From assembly GCA_001768195.1 (NCBI GenBank), contig MENI01000060.1:1-40075 (forward strand): a stretch of DNA of 40,075 nt. The letters run 5' to 3'. Below the pieces are notes generated by a model. The model saw only the letters and a list, made by a program, of their open reading frames with translations, was not told where the DNA came from and did no database searches. The DNA comes from Bacteroidetes bacterium GWA2_40_15 (GTDB lineage: Bacteria > Bacteroidota > Bacteroidia > Bacteroidales > VadinHA17). Made by a program: the position numbers and the translations under genes. Shown here piece by piece: positions 8,271 through 17,739 of the stretch (the first letter of the stretch is position 1; each line of letters opens with the position of its first letter).

Positions 8271-8470
8271 GCACAGGGGCGCAAGGGCACAAGGGCGCAA
8301 CGGCTGATGTCCCGTACGGGACGGCAGAAAAAATGATGCTTTGGCTTTCTACCGATGTTAAGTGCATGCTGGCGCCGATTTACAATCGGCGCCATTTATT
8401 GTATGGCACGGATCACAGATCCGCGCCAGCGGTGCGTTTGAGCCATTGCGCCCTTGCGCCGTTGAGCCAT
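8271..8470. repeat. Nested palindromic repeat, family A, locus 3
   Basis: Outer arms: GCACAGGGGCGCAAGGGCAC and related words at 8271-8312, and the reverse-complement words GCCATTGCGCCCTTGCGCCG at 8441-8460 within 8438-8468. The inside differs from loci 1 and 2: a GTCCCGTACGGGAC perfect palindrome near 8320, then a separate inverted pair (8368-8430, listed on its own). It starts immediately after the dnaG TAG. Confidence 0.85.
8368..8430. repeat. REPIN-like inverted pair, GCTGGCGC type
   Basis: Two 27-nt imperfect palindromes face each other: 8368-8394 starts GCTGGCGCCGATTT and 8404-8430 ends GATCCGCGCCAGC. The second reversed matches the first at about three quarters of positions, and each also folds on itself (GGCGCCGAT..ATCGGCGCC). 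Two palindromes in inverted order with a short AT spacer is the layout of REPIN elements. The word GCTGGCGCGG also occurs in two family B copies (17600-17612 reversed, 23449-23459). Confidence 0.8.
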
Positions 8471-8514
8471 ATTTAATATTTCACCCCGTATTCTGCATTA
8501 TTCAGAATTATTCA

Positions 8515-8522
8515 TATTTTTG
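8515..8522 (+). promoter_or_regulatory. -7 box upstream of the lipoprotein gene
   Basis: TATTTTTG fits TAnnTTTG and lies 18 nt before the chosen ATG at 8541. The upstream region is AT-rich, with only an imperfect -33 match (TTCTG at 8491). Confidence 0.45.
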
Positions 8523-8540
8523 ATATGCAAAAAAAAAATT

Positions 8541-9443
8541 ATGAAATTCATCGCATCGTTCCTGGTAGTTTTTCTGTTAATCTTTACAATATCCTGCAAA
8601 CAGGGGCTAAAGGAGAATGAGTCCTTCGAACCTCTGTTTTCAACATACAAGAGTGATTCCACAGGCAAAGCCATCCCTTCAGAGAAAAACGAGATTTTTT
8701 ATGGTATTCTTACTCCGGTTGAAATATCCAGGATCTTTAACAGACTTGGAATTGCATACAACAAAGACATCATTAATCCGGTTTCAAACAAGGACCTGTA
8801 TCTCAGCAATGCAAAAGCTTCATTAAATACAGGGATATATGGCGTTGATCTGGGCTATGTTAAGATATTCGGTATAAGTCAGGGAATGATTGATTATATG
8901 GTTACCATACGCGAAATGAGCAATAAACTCGGGATCCCCGATCATTTTCTTACCGATCCCATAAGAAAAATGCAATCAGATGAAACAGAATCAGATTCTA
9001 TAATGAATCTGATGAATGATGCATTCAACCAGATGGAGGATCATCTCAGGGCAGGCGGAAGAGAAAGCACTGCCGGTCTGATGGTTCTCGGAGGTTGGGT
9101 CGAAGCATTGTATATATCAACCCAGCTGCTGTATAATCCTGCCAAACCCGACCCCGAGGTTGTACAGAAAATTGCCGAACAAAAGTATACACTTACAACA
9201 CTTCTCAGCTTCCTGAAAAACTATTATGATGATCCTGTTGTAGTCTACTATACAAAAAAACTCAAATACCTGAAAAAGTATTTCGATACATTCGATATCT
9301 ATTTCAAAAAAGGTGATCTTGAGATAGACAATTCCAAACAGGTGTTCCGTTCAACAGGAAGTGAAATGGATGTCACTGTTGAAACCCTGAACAAGATCAA
9401 AGATTATGTTGCCAGACTCCGGATGGAGATGGTGACACCGTAG
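8541..9443 (+). CDS. Hypothetical lipoprotein
   Basis: I do not recognise a named family. The protein starts MKFIASFLVVFLLIFTISCK, a lipoprotein signal peptide with lipobox ISC, so it is likely anchored to the inner or outer membrane facing the periplasm. The mature part is about 280 residues, mainly helical and charged, without repeats or obvious catalytic motifs; a RAGGRESTAGLMVLGGWVEA segment near residue 180 is the most conserved-looking part. I chose the ATG at 8541; a TTG at 8520 would put a charged KKK stretch before the signal and overlaps the -7 box. It precedes the alpha-2-macroglobulin gene by 65 nt and may share its transcript. Confidence 0.75.
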   Translation: MKFIASFLVVFLLIFTISCKQGLKENESFEPLFSTYKSDSTGKAIPSEKNEIFYGILTPVEISRIFNRLGIAYNKDIINPVSNKDLYLSNAKASLNTGIYGVDLGYVKIFGISQGMIDYMVTIREMSNKLGIPDHFLTDPIRKMQSDETESDSIMNLMNDAFNQMEDHLRAGGRESTAGLMVLGGWVEALYISTQLLYNPAKPDPEVVQKIAEQKYTLTTLLSFLKNYYDDPVVVYYTKKLKYLKKYFDTFDIYFKKGDLEIDNSKQVFRSTGSEMDVTVETLNKIKDYVARLRMEMVTP

Positions 9444-9508
9444 CCCGTCGCCTGTTACCTTTATTTTTCGTAACTTAGATTCCACATTCTGAAATCAATC
9501 TCCCTGTT

Positions 9509-12500
9509 ATGAGATACCTGAAAATCATTTCTGTTTTAGTTATCCTGCTGGCTGCTGCCTCATGCGGTAATAAGGAAAAAAAGATACCTCTGCAACTTAA
9601 GATGCTTACACGGCATGACCTGCCTGCTGTAATCCCTGTTGATAAGGGATTCTCACAATATATTGCCGGATACACTTCCGGCATTATCTCATCTAATTCG
9701 GTAATTGAGATAAGATTCACCCCTGAATTTGCAGCACTTGCCAATAAATCAGCTGCCAGCCTGTTTTCCTTTGATCCGAATATCAAGGGGAAAACTGAAT
9801 GGAAAAATGAAATAACACTGGTCCTTACTCCTGCCAGGCCACTCGACCCGGGCAAAATATATTCAGGAACTCTTCACCTCGGAAAGCTTGCAGAGGTAAA
9901 TGAACGATTCAGGTCATTCCCCATCAGAATCCAGACTCTCAGGAAAGATTTCCGCATAATAACGGGAATCATGGAATGTGATCCGGATAAGGAGAACGGC
10001 TATCTTCTTCACGGTGAGCTCGCTGCATCTGACTTCATCCCCGGTACGGAAACCGAATCTTATCTTTCGGCAACCCTTGGAAGAAAAAAGCTTGGGATAA
10101 CCTGGGATCATTCTGATAATCTGAATCATAAATTTACAATTAAAGGAATTGAAAGGGAGGTTAAAGAACAGGAATTAACAGTTGAATGGGATGGCTCATC
10201 AGGTGGCATAAAAAAGAAAGGCTCTTCTGTTTTAACTGTGCCCTCCACAGATTATTTCGGCGTTATTGATATCATTAAATATCCAGGACAGAGTCAAAGG
10301 ATCGATATTGTTTTTTCCGACCCGGTTGATGCATCTCAGGAACTTGAAGGACTCATTCATTTCTCTCCACGGAAAGAGATTAAGATAAGTACCGCTTCAA
10401 ACATCATCACCCTGTATCCTGCTGATGAACTGACAGGAGAAGTTACCCTGAATATTGAACCATCAGTAAAAACCAACAAGGGGGTGATCCTCCCTGAAGC
10501 CTACCGGAAACAGCTCGATTTTACACAGGTGCCCCCGGGTATCAGGGCTGAAGGAAACGGAGTTATCCTTCCTTCATCGCATAACCTTATATTCCCGTTT
10601 AAAGCAGCAAATCTTAAAGCCGTCGATCTGAAGATTATCAAGATATTTGAGAATAATCTTCCCCATTTTCTTCAGGAGAATGACCTGAACCAGGGTTATT
10701 CAGTAAAACGGTTTGGCCGGCCTGTCTATTCGGGAAGATACGACCTTATTTCCGGATCGGAGACAAATACGGGAACCTGGAATCTTTACACAATAAACCT
10801 GGCTGATTACATTGATGTTGAGCCCGGGGTTCTCTATAAAGTTACACTTGGAATGAAAAGATCATATTCTCATTATCCGTGCAAAGGGAATCCTGAGGAG
10901 AATAATTATGAAGAGCTGCTTCAACTCTCTGAAGAACAATCAAAAGATTTCTGGGATGATCCTGATATCTATTATGAAGATAATAGTGATGAAGTTTACT
11001 ATTCATATGGGTTCCGGTGGGAAGACCGGAATGATCCGTGTAAAGATGCCTATTACAGCCCCGACAAAAAAGTCTCGAGTAATATTCTCGCATCAAACTT
11101 CGGGATAATTGCCAAAAAAGGTTCTGACAATAACCTGCGTATTATTGTAAACGATCTCCTGACAGCACTTCCTGTAAAGGAAGCTGCAATTGATGTGTAC
11201 GACTACCAGCTACAGCTCATTGCCTCCGGAACAACTAACCAGGACGGATCAGCATCTCTCCCCTGTGACAGGAAACCTTTTCTTGTTACCGTAAAAAAGG
11301 ATAAAGATCAGAACTATCTGAAAATCAACGATGGTTCATCCCTCTCCCTCAGTTCATTCGACGTTACCGGAACTTCTCCCCGGAACGGAATAAAAGCATT
11401 TGTCTACGGAGAAAGAGATGTGTGGAGACCGGGCGACTCAATCTTCCTTTCAATCTTTATAAAAGATATGCAGAATGATCTGCCTCCGGGTCATCCTGTG
11501 CAGTTCGAACTGATAAATCCACTCGGTCAGAAGGTTGATAACCAGGTACAAAAGGCCGGCAATAAAAACCTGCTGGTCTTCTCTTCAAAAACATCTCCTG
11601 ATGCCCTTACCGGTAATTATAAAGCAAATTTCAGAATTGGCGGGGCAACTTTTTCAAAACGGATAAGGATTGAAACCATCAAACCCAACAGGCTGAAGAT
11701 AAACCTCGGTTTTGAAGGAGAAATTCTGGGGGGATCAAAACCTGTCTCACGCGGAACCCTGAATGTAAAATGGCTGAACGGGGCGGTTGCAAAAAACCTG
11801 AAATCGTCGGTCGACTATATCATGAAACGTACGAAAACCGAATTTAACAGGTATAAACAGTATAATTTCGACGACCCGGTAAGTGAATTCTATTCCGAAA
11901 CTGTTAATACTTTCAATGATGAAATTGACGGGAACGGCAATGCCACGGTATTGTTCAATCCCGGCAAGGACATTGTGGCCCCCGGCATGCTGAATGCGGT
12001 TTTTACAACAAGGGTCTCTGAAAAAGGGGGTGATGAAAGTATTATACAGACAACATATAAATATGCCCCCTATAATGTCTTTGCCGGAATTAACCTTCCG
12101 GGTCTGCAGGGCAAAAGCAGAATGCTTTTCACCGATACTGACAATGAAATAAAAGTTGTAACCGTTGACGAAAAGGGAAATCCTGTCAGGTCGGAAGTTG
12201 AGATAAGCGTTTACAAGATCTCATACAGATGGTGGTGGGAATCAGATGATGAGAACCTGGGTTATTACATATCAAATGACATATACAAACCTGTTATCAG
12301 AGAGACCATTGTAACCAGGAATGGAGAAGGCTCATTAGTTTTCAGGATAGGAAAGAATGACTGGGGCAGGTATCTTGTAAGGGCAACTACTCCCGGTGGC
12401 CATTCCACAGGCAAGATCCTGCTGATTGACTGGCCCTGGGAATATGGCATTAAAGGGAACAGCGACGGAGCAACGCTGCTCGCCATAAATACCGATAAGG

Positions 12501-15079
12501 AGAAATATAATCCGGGTGATGAGATAAAGATCACATTCCCGTCTCCTGAAAATTCACGCGCAATAGTGACAGTCGAAAATTCAACAGGTGTTATTGAGGA
12601 GATCCGGACAAATACCGGCAAGGGGAATACTGTTGTCAGATTCATGGCAAAACCAGGCATGGCTCCGAACATCTATGCTTATGTGACAGTTATCCAGCCT
12701 CATGCCCAGACAATAAATGACATGCCCGTAAGGCTTTACGGAGTAGTACCTGTTATGGTGGAAGATCCAGCTACCCGTCTTCAGCCAAAGATAGAAATGA
12801 GTGATGAGCTCAGATCGCAAAAGCCCTTCATTGTAAAAGTAAGCGAGACAAACAAAAAACCGATGAGTTATACACTTGCAGTTGTTGATGAAGGGTTGCT
12901 TGACATTACCGGCTTCCGGACTCCCGATCCATGGAACTATTTCTTTGCAAGGGAAGCCCTTGGAGTTATGACCTGGGATCTGTACGATTATGTCCTTGGT
13001 TCGTATGGCGGCACACTCGACAGATTATTTGCCGTTGGTGGTGACGAAGCTCTGACGGACAGGTCGGCAAATAAAGCACAGAGATTTCTCCCCGTGGTAA
13101 AGTTCTTCGGTCCGTATCATCTTGAAGCAGGAAAAACAAATACTCATCCCGTAGTTCTTCCCCAATATACCGGGTCAGTAAGGACCATGGTGATTGCCGG
13201 AAGTGATAATGCTTTCGGGATAGCAGAAAAATCATCTTTTGTAAGAGATCCGCTCATGGTCCTGGCAACTGCGCCACGTACCATCAGTCCGGGAGATAAT
13301 GTGGCTCTTCCTGTTACTCTTTTCATACAGAAGGAAGGTATAAAGGAAATAACCATAAAAGCTGAGGCAAATGAATTTGTGAAATTCAGGCAGACCACAG
13401 GAACAGTGTCCGTTTCAGGACCGGAGGAAGATACTGAATTATATTTCGTTGCAGGCGATAAAACAGGAGTAGCGAGGATAAATATCACAGCGACCGGAGG
13501 AGGAGAAACTGCCTTCTACAATATGGAAATTGATGTTCGAAGCCCCAATCCTGCCGAAGTGCGCTCAGAGCTAAAAGTCATTAAGCCGGGAGAGAAATGG
13601 GAAACCATTTTCAAACCATTCGGCATAGAGGGTACAGGTTCGGCGAATCTTTCAATATCATCACTCCCATCAATTGATCTCGGAAAAAGAATGGATTTCC
13701 TCATCAATTATCCTCATGGCTGCTCAGAACAGATAATATCAGCAGCTTTTCCCCAGCTATGGATAAAAGAGCTTACAGGACCTGATGCACAGATCTCAAA
13801 AAGAGCTTCAGCAAATGTTACCGGAGCTATTGAAGAACTTGCCTCGCGTCAGATGGTCAACGGCGGCATTGCATTGTGGCCGGGAGCTTCCCAGCCCGAT
13901 AACTGGGTTACTTCATATGCAGGCCACTTTATCGCTGAAGCAGAAAGGGCGGGTTACAGTATCCCGTCAGGTTTCAGACAAAAGTGGATGACTTACCAGA
14001 AAGCCAGGACGCTTGAGTGGCGTTATGACCCGAAATTCAGACAAACTTCCAATGACCAGGCTTACAGGCTGTTCAGCATGGCTCTTGCAGGGCAGCCTGA
14101 AAAAGCAGCTATGAACAGACTCAGGGAAACAGCAAATATTCCGCTGCTTTCCCGGTGGCTGCTTGCTGCAGCATTTGTTACTACAGGCCGGCGCGAGGTT
14201 GCTGATGACCTTCTTGATATGAGAAACATTACAACGGAACCCCAATACCATAATTACTTCTACGGCAGTGAGATCAGGGATAAGGCAATTATCCTCTATA
14301 CACTTTCGCTTCTTAATAAAAATGAAGAGGCGTTACCATTGCTCAGGGAGATCTGTGATAATTTCAACAAAGATAGCTGGTACAGCACACAATCAGTTGC
14401 CTGGGGCCTCTACTCATATATGAAGTGGGCCGGTAAAATGTCGGGCGAAAAAAATATGCCTGCAAAAATTAAGGTGGCTGTCAACCAGGAGATATCTGAT
14501 CAGACTATTCATCCGGGAAGGATATGGTCAATGGACCCGGGATTAAAACCGGGAGATAATTCACTTATAATCGAAAACACTTCAGAAAATCCGGTTTATG
14601 CAACCCTGACAATGAAAGGCATTCCGCTTGCGTCAGAGACCGGCAGGGAAGAAAAGGGGCTGAGCATGAAGATCGATTATGTGAACATGGACCTGAGTAC
14701 GGTTGATAAGAATGATCTTGAACAGGGATCAGATTTCATGATGGTGGTTAAGGTGACAAATATTACCTTCTCAGCCGTTGATAATATTGCACTTACAAAT
14801 ATGGTGCCTTCAGGCTGGGAGATACAGAATACCCGTCTCTTTGAAACCCGGACCGGAATAAAGGAGAGTACTTTTGAATACCGCGACTTCAGGGATGACC
14901 GTGTAAATACCTACTTCTCACTGCTGAGAGGTGAAACAAAAACCTTTTTGCTTGTTCTTACTGCTGCCTATAAGGGAGAATACTATCAGCCTTCGGTATG
15001 GTGCGAAGCAATGTACAATGAAGGATATTATTCACGTCACCCTGGTGAAACGGTAATTGTTTCAGGTCAAAATCCTTGA
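9509..15079 (+). CDS. Bacterial alpha-2-macroglobulin family lipoprotein (thioester type)
   Basis: This is a giant periplasmic protease-trapping protein, thought to protect the cell from host or competitor proteases. The 1856-residue product has a lipobox ending at C19 (LAAASC). It shows N-terminal macroglobulin-type domains, an MG2-like strand with VWRPGD, and the intact thioester motif C1405-S-E-Q1408 in the context NYPHGCSEQ, followed by the alpha-helical thioester domain and a C-terminal domain. The motif implies covalent capture of an attacking protease (family knowledge from YfhM and human A2M). The downstream pbpC overlaps it by a TTGA arrangement, the usual partnership. The long frame is uninterrupted. 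The sequence between the bait region and the thioester domain is not resolved by eye. Confidence 0.92.
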   Translation: MRYLKIISVLVILLAAASCGNKEKKIPLQLKMLTRHDLPAVIPVDKGFSQYIAGYTSGIISSNSVIEIRFTPEFAALANKSAASLFSFDPNIKGKTEWKNEITLVLTPARPLDPGKIYSGTLHLGKLAEVNERFRSFPIRIQTLRKDFRIITGIMECDPDKENGYLLHGELAASDFIPGTETESYLSATLGRKKLGITWDHSDNLNHKFTIKGIEREVKEQELTVEWDGSSGGIKKKGSSVLTVPSTDYFGVIDIIKYPGQSQRIDIVFSDPVDASQELEGLIHFSPRKEIKISTASNIITLYPADELTGEVTLNIEPSVKTNKGVILPEAYRKQLDFTQVPPGIRAEGNGVILPSSHNLIFPFKAANLKAVDLKIIKIFENNLPHFLQENDLNQGYSVKRFGRPVYSGRYDLISGSETNTGTWNLYTINLADYIDVEPGVLYKVTLGMKRSYSHYPCKGNPEENNYEELLQLSEEQSKDFWDDPDIYYEDNSDEVYYSYGFRWEDRNDPCKDAYYSPDKKVSSNILASNFGIIAKKGSDNNLRIIVNDLLTALPVKEAAIDVYDYQLQLIASGTTNQDGSASLPCDRKPFLVTVKKDKDQNYLKINDGSSLSLSSFDVTGTSPRNGIKAFVYGERDVWRPGDSIFLSIFIKDMQNDLPPGHPVQFELINPLGQKVDNQVQKAGNKNLLVFSSKTSPDALTGNYKANFRIGGATFSKRIRIETIKPNRLKINLGFEGEILGGSKPVSRGTLNVKWLNGAVAKNLKSSVDYIMKRTKTEFNRYKQYNFDDPVSEFYSETVNTFNDEIDGNGNATVLFNPGKDIVAPGMLNAVFTTRVSEKGGDESIIQTTYKYAPYNVFAGINLPGLQGKSRMLFTDTDNEIKVVTVDEKGNPVRSEVEISVYKISYRWWWESDDENLGYYISNDIYKPVIRETIVTRNGEGSLVFRIGKNDWGRYLVRATTPGGHSTGKILLIDWPWEYGIKGNSDGATLLAINTDKEKYNPGDEIKITFPSPENSRAIVTVENSTGVIEEIRTNTGKGNTVVRFMAKPGMAPNIYAYVTVIQPHAQTINDMPVRLYGVVPVMVEDPATRLQPKIEMSDELRSQKPFIVKVSETNKKPMSYTLAVVDEGLLDITGFRTPDPWNYFFAREALGVMTWDLYDYVLGSYGGTLDRLFAVGGDEALTDRSANKAQRFLPVVKFFGPYHLEAGKTNTHPVVLPQYTGSVRTMVIAGSDNAFGIAEKSSFVRDPLMVLATAPRTISPGDNVALPVTLFIQKEGIKEITIKAEANEFVKFRQTTGTVSVSGPEEDTELYFVAGDKTGVARINITATGGGETAFYNMEIDVRSPNPAEVRSELKVIKPGEKWETIFKPFGIEGTGSANLSISSLPSIDLGKRMDFLINYPHGCSEQIISAAFPQLWIKELTGPDAQISKRASANVTGAIEELASRQMVNGGIALWPGASQPDNWVTSYAGHFIAEAERAGYSIPSGFRQKWMTYQKARTLEWRYDPKFRQTSNDQAYRLFSMALAGQPEKAAMNRLRETANIPLLSRWLLAAAFVTTGRREVADDLLDMRNITTEPQYHNYFYGSEIRDKAIILYTLSLLNKNEEALPLLREICDNFNKDSWYSTQSVAWGLYSYMKWAGKMSGEKNMPAKIKVAVNQEISDQTIHPGRIWSMDPGLKPGDNSLIIENTSENPVYATLTMKGIPLASETGREEKGLSMKIDYVNMDLSTVDKNDLEQGSDFMMVVKVTNITFSAVDNIALTNMVPSGWEIQNTRLFETRTGIKESTFEYRDFRDDRVNTYFSLLRGETKTFLLVLTAAYKGEYYQPSVWCEAMYNEGYYSRHPGETVIVSGQNP

Positions 15080-17427
15080 ATAAGAGATTAATAAAGATAC
15101 TGATAGCTGCCGGAGTGATACTCATTCCGGTTTTGCTGTCTCCCCTGCCCCGTTTCGGTTCCCCCATCGCTACAGTAGTTGAGGCAAGCGATGGTACTCT
15201 CCTTGGAGCGAGGATTGCAGAAGACGGGCAGTGGAGATTTCCATCTTTCGACCAAATCCCCGATAAATTCGAAAAATCACTGCTTCTTTATGAAGACAGA
15301 TGGTTTTACTATCACCCGGGGATTAATCCGGTATCGATCATAAGAGCACTGACCGGCAATATAAAAGCAGGAGAGATTCTCAGCGGAGGCAGCACCATAA
15401 CCATGCAGGTTTCGAGGCTTGCCCTGGGTAACAGTAAAAGGACATACTTTGCCAAAGTTTCTGAGATACTTTCTGCTGTAAAGCTTGAGCTGCTCAAATC
15501 AAAAAAAACAATACTCCTGATGTATTCGGCCAATGCCCCCTTCGGCGGAAATACTGTAGGTATCGAGGCGGCATCATGGAGATATACCGGTAAACCATCA
15601 TCAGAGCTATCGTGGGCCGAGGCAGCCACTCTTGCTGTTCTGCCTAACTCCCCGGCCCTGATCTATCCGGGCAGGAACCAGGAGATACTCAGATCGAAAC
15701 GAAATAAGCTCCTGAAAAAGCTTTATGAAAAAGATTTCATTGACTCCCTGACACTTATCCTTGCTCTTGACGAGCCCCTTCCGGGAGAACCTAAACCAAT
15801 GCCGGTAAAAGCGCCTCATCTTACTGACTTTTTCTTTGTGAATAACAGGGGCATGAATGTAAGAACAACAATCGAACCCGGAATTCAGGAAAGGGCGACC
15901 GGGATACTGAATAATCACCAGAAAACACTTGAGGAGAACAATATATTCAATTCAGCATGCATCATTGTTGAGGTAAAAACAGGCAATGTCCTTGCTTATG
16001 TAGGTAACAGTACCCTTCCGGAAACAAAGTTACACGGAGGAGATGTCGATATCATACGCTCGCCAAGAAGTACAGGCAGCATTCTTAAACCATTCCTGTA
16101 TGCCGGAATGCAGCAGGCGGGAGATATCCTGCCCAACAGCCTTATAGCAGATGTCCCGACAAGATTTCCGGGTTTTACACCTGAAAACTTCGATCAGAGT
16201 TACAGCGGCGCCGTAAATGCAGCCTCTGCACTCTCTCAATCACTTAATATACCTGCGGTAAAAATGCTTCAGAAATATAACAGTGAGAGATTCCTCGCTA
16301 TTCTTAAAAAAACCGGATTCACTACTTTCACAAAACCAGCCGGTCATTATGGCCTGTCACTTATACTCGGAGGAGGGGAAACAACTCTCTGGCAACTGGC
16401 AGGAGCTTATGCATCGCTTTCCAGGGTGCTGAATAATTATACTCTTTACAAAAAATACTATAAGGATGATTATCATGAACCTCTCCTTATCGCGAATGAT
16501 AAATCCATTGATGGAAAACAGGAAGATCCGGAACCTCCTTATTCCGCCTCATCCGTCTGGCTGACTTACGAAGCGCTTCAGAAAGTTAACCGGCCGGATA
16601 GTGAAACCGGGTGGCAGTACTTTTCATCATCCCCGGCTATTGCCTGGAAAACAGGCACCAGCTTTGGCTTTCGTGATGGATGGGCCGTGGGCACTACGCC
16701 TGATTTTGTTGTAGGGGTGTGGGCCGGGAATGCTGACGGTGAAGGAAGACCCGGACTTACAGGCATTTCAGCCGCAGCTCCGCTTCTTTTTGAACTTACC
16801 GGATTACTCGATACTGAAAAATGGTTCGCTACGCCGGATGATGAACTGACAGCTATCACAGTTTGCAGCAGCAGTGGATTCCGCGCAGGACCCGACTGTC
16901 CTGAAACTGTTGATATCAGAGCATGCACTGCAGGGCTGAGAAGCGAATCATGCCCATACCATCATATCATACATCTGAACAAATCAAAGACCCTTCAGGT
17001 ATCGTCAGTTTGTGCTTCTCCTGATGAAATAATAAGTGAATCGTGGTTCGTACTGACCCCGGCAATGGAATATTTCTTCAAACAGAAAAATCCCGGGTAC
17101 AGGGTCCTTCCTCCTTTTGCACCAGGCTGTAATCCTGATAAAACAATTCCTGTTATGGAGTTCATCTATCCTACACAGGGGGTTAAGATATTCATCCCGC
17201 GCGATCAGGAGGGCAGGCTTACCAGGATCATCCCCGAGGTTGCTCACCGTAATCCGGCTGTGAAGATCTTCTGGCACCTTGATGATTCCTACATCTCCAC
17301 ATCAAGGTATATCCATCAGATTGAGATAGTTGCGGGGCCTGGCAATCATACTCTTACAGCAGTGGATGAGGATGGAAATACTGTAAAGTGCGGGTTTACG
17401 ATAGTATCAGCCCCCCAGCCCCCCTGA
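15076..17427 (+). CDS. pbpC: Penicillin-binding protein 1C
   Basis: PBP1C is a bifunctional glycosyltransferase/transpeptidase-type protein that can patch peptidoglycan, and it is classically encoded beside alpha-2-macroglobulin. There is an N-terminal membrane anchor (residues 5-22), then a GT51 domain with LLYEDRWFYYHPGI and GGSTITMQVSRL, and a transpeptidase domain with S335-I-L-K338, an SLN motif (SQSLNIPAV) and K525-T-G527. The C-terminal BiPBP_C domain follows. The length of 783 fits. The start is TTG at 15076, overlapping the TGA of the preceding gene; no ATG gives the anchor. The last residues (SAPQPP) and the stop are encoded by the GC-rich end of a repeat element. Confidence 0.93.
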   Translation: MNKRLIKILIAAGVILIPVLLSPLPRFGSPIATVVEASDGTLLGARIAEDGQWRFPSFDQIPDKFEKSLLLYEDRWFYYHPGINPVSIIRALTGNIKAGEILSGGSTITMQVSRLALGNSKRTYFAKVSEILSAVKLELLKSKKTILLMYSANAPFGGNTVGIEAASWRYTGKPSSELSWAEAATLAVLPNSPALIYPGRNQEILRSKRNKLLKKLYEKDFIDSLTLILALDEPLPGEPKPMPVKAPHLTDFFFVNNRGMNVRTTIEPGIQERATGILNNHQKTLEENNIFNSACIIVEVKTGNVLAYVGNSTLPETKLHGGDVDIIRSPRSTGSILKPFLYAGMQQAGDILPNSLIADVPTRFPGFTPENFDQSYSGAVNAASALSQSLNIPAVKMLQKYNSERFLAILKKTGFTTFTKPAGHYGLSLILGGGETTLWQLAGAYASLSRVLNNYTLYKKYYKDDYHEPLLIANDKSIDGKQEDPEPPYSASSVWLTYEALQKVNRPDSETGWQYFSSSPAIAWKTGTSFGFRDGWAVGTTPDFVVGVWAGNADGEGRPGLTGISAAAPLLFELTGLLDTEKWFATPDDELTAITVCSSSGFRAGPDCPETVDIRACTAGLRSESCPYHHIIHLNKSKTLQVSSVCASPDEIISESWFVLTPAMEYFFKQKNPGYRVLPPFAPGCNPDKTIPVMEFIYPTQGVKIFIPRDQEGRLTRIIPEVAHRNPAVKIFWHLDDSYISTSRYIHQIEIVAGPGNHTLTAVDEDGNTVKCGFTIVSAPQPP

Positions 17428-17612
17428 AGGACCTCATTACCAGTCTGATCAGCCCCCCTGCCCCTCCCGACCTCCGGTCGGGACAGGCTCTGAAGGGGGG
17501 TATATTTCGTTTTATAACAAGAGTTTGTTAAGTGTAGGAATAAGACCCCCTTCTTCGCCTTCGCGTAGCCGCTACGACGGAGCAAGGTAGGGGGTGGACC
17601 CGCGCCAGCGGA
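17408..17612 (-). repeat. Intergenic palindromic repeat, family B, copy 3 (reverse, long form)
   Basis: On the - strand it reads GCTGGCGCGGGTCC, ACCCCCT, an inserted segment (17541-17589 region), AAGGGGGTCTTATTCCTA, core, AACAAACTCTTGTT, TAAAACGAAATATACCCCCC, then the long-form hairpin CCCGACCGGAGGTCGGG, and GGGGCAGGGGGGCT ending near 17451. A further 17408-17430 piece repeats the AGCCCCCC...CCCCCCTGAAGG end and encodes the pbpC stop. The inserted segment widens the loop of the first hairpin compared with copies 2, 4 and 5. The remaining gap up to 17739 contains only the CTCCGTG repeat. Confidence 0.85.
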
Positions 17613-17627
17613 GTTACACTGTTTGGA

Positions 17628-17667
17628 CTCCGTGTCTTCCTCCGTGATACTCCGTGGAAATCCGTGG
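17628..17667 (+). repeat. Short imperfect tandem repeat, CTCCGTG unit
   Basis: CTCCGTG or TCCGTGG occurs four times in 40 nt (17628, 17640, 17650, 17661), spaced 10-12 nt. It lies between the family B element and the Nudix gene. Function unknown; similar CCGTG words are, from memory, common in intergenic DNA of many bacteria. Confidence 0.7.
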
Positions 17668-17739
17668 TAAAATTCTTAAAACAGATATAAGTTTAGTCAT
17701 TGAAAAGAAAGTCAAATAATAGTTACTTTTAACACCGTT

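Noticed and set aside
1201-8470. CRISPR array
   Set aside because: Repeats are palindromic, unevenly spaced and inverted, without uniform spacers or cas genes.
8520-8540. TTG start for the lipoprotein
   Set aside because: It overlaps the -7 box and puts charged residues ahead of a normal signal peptide.
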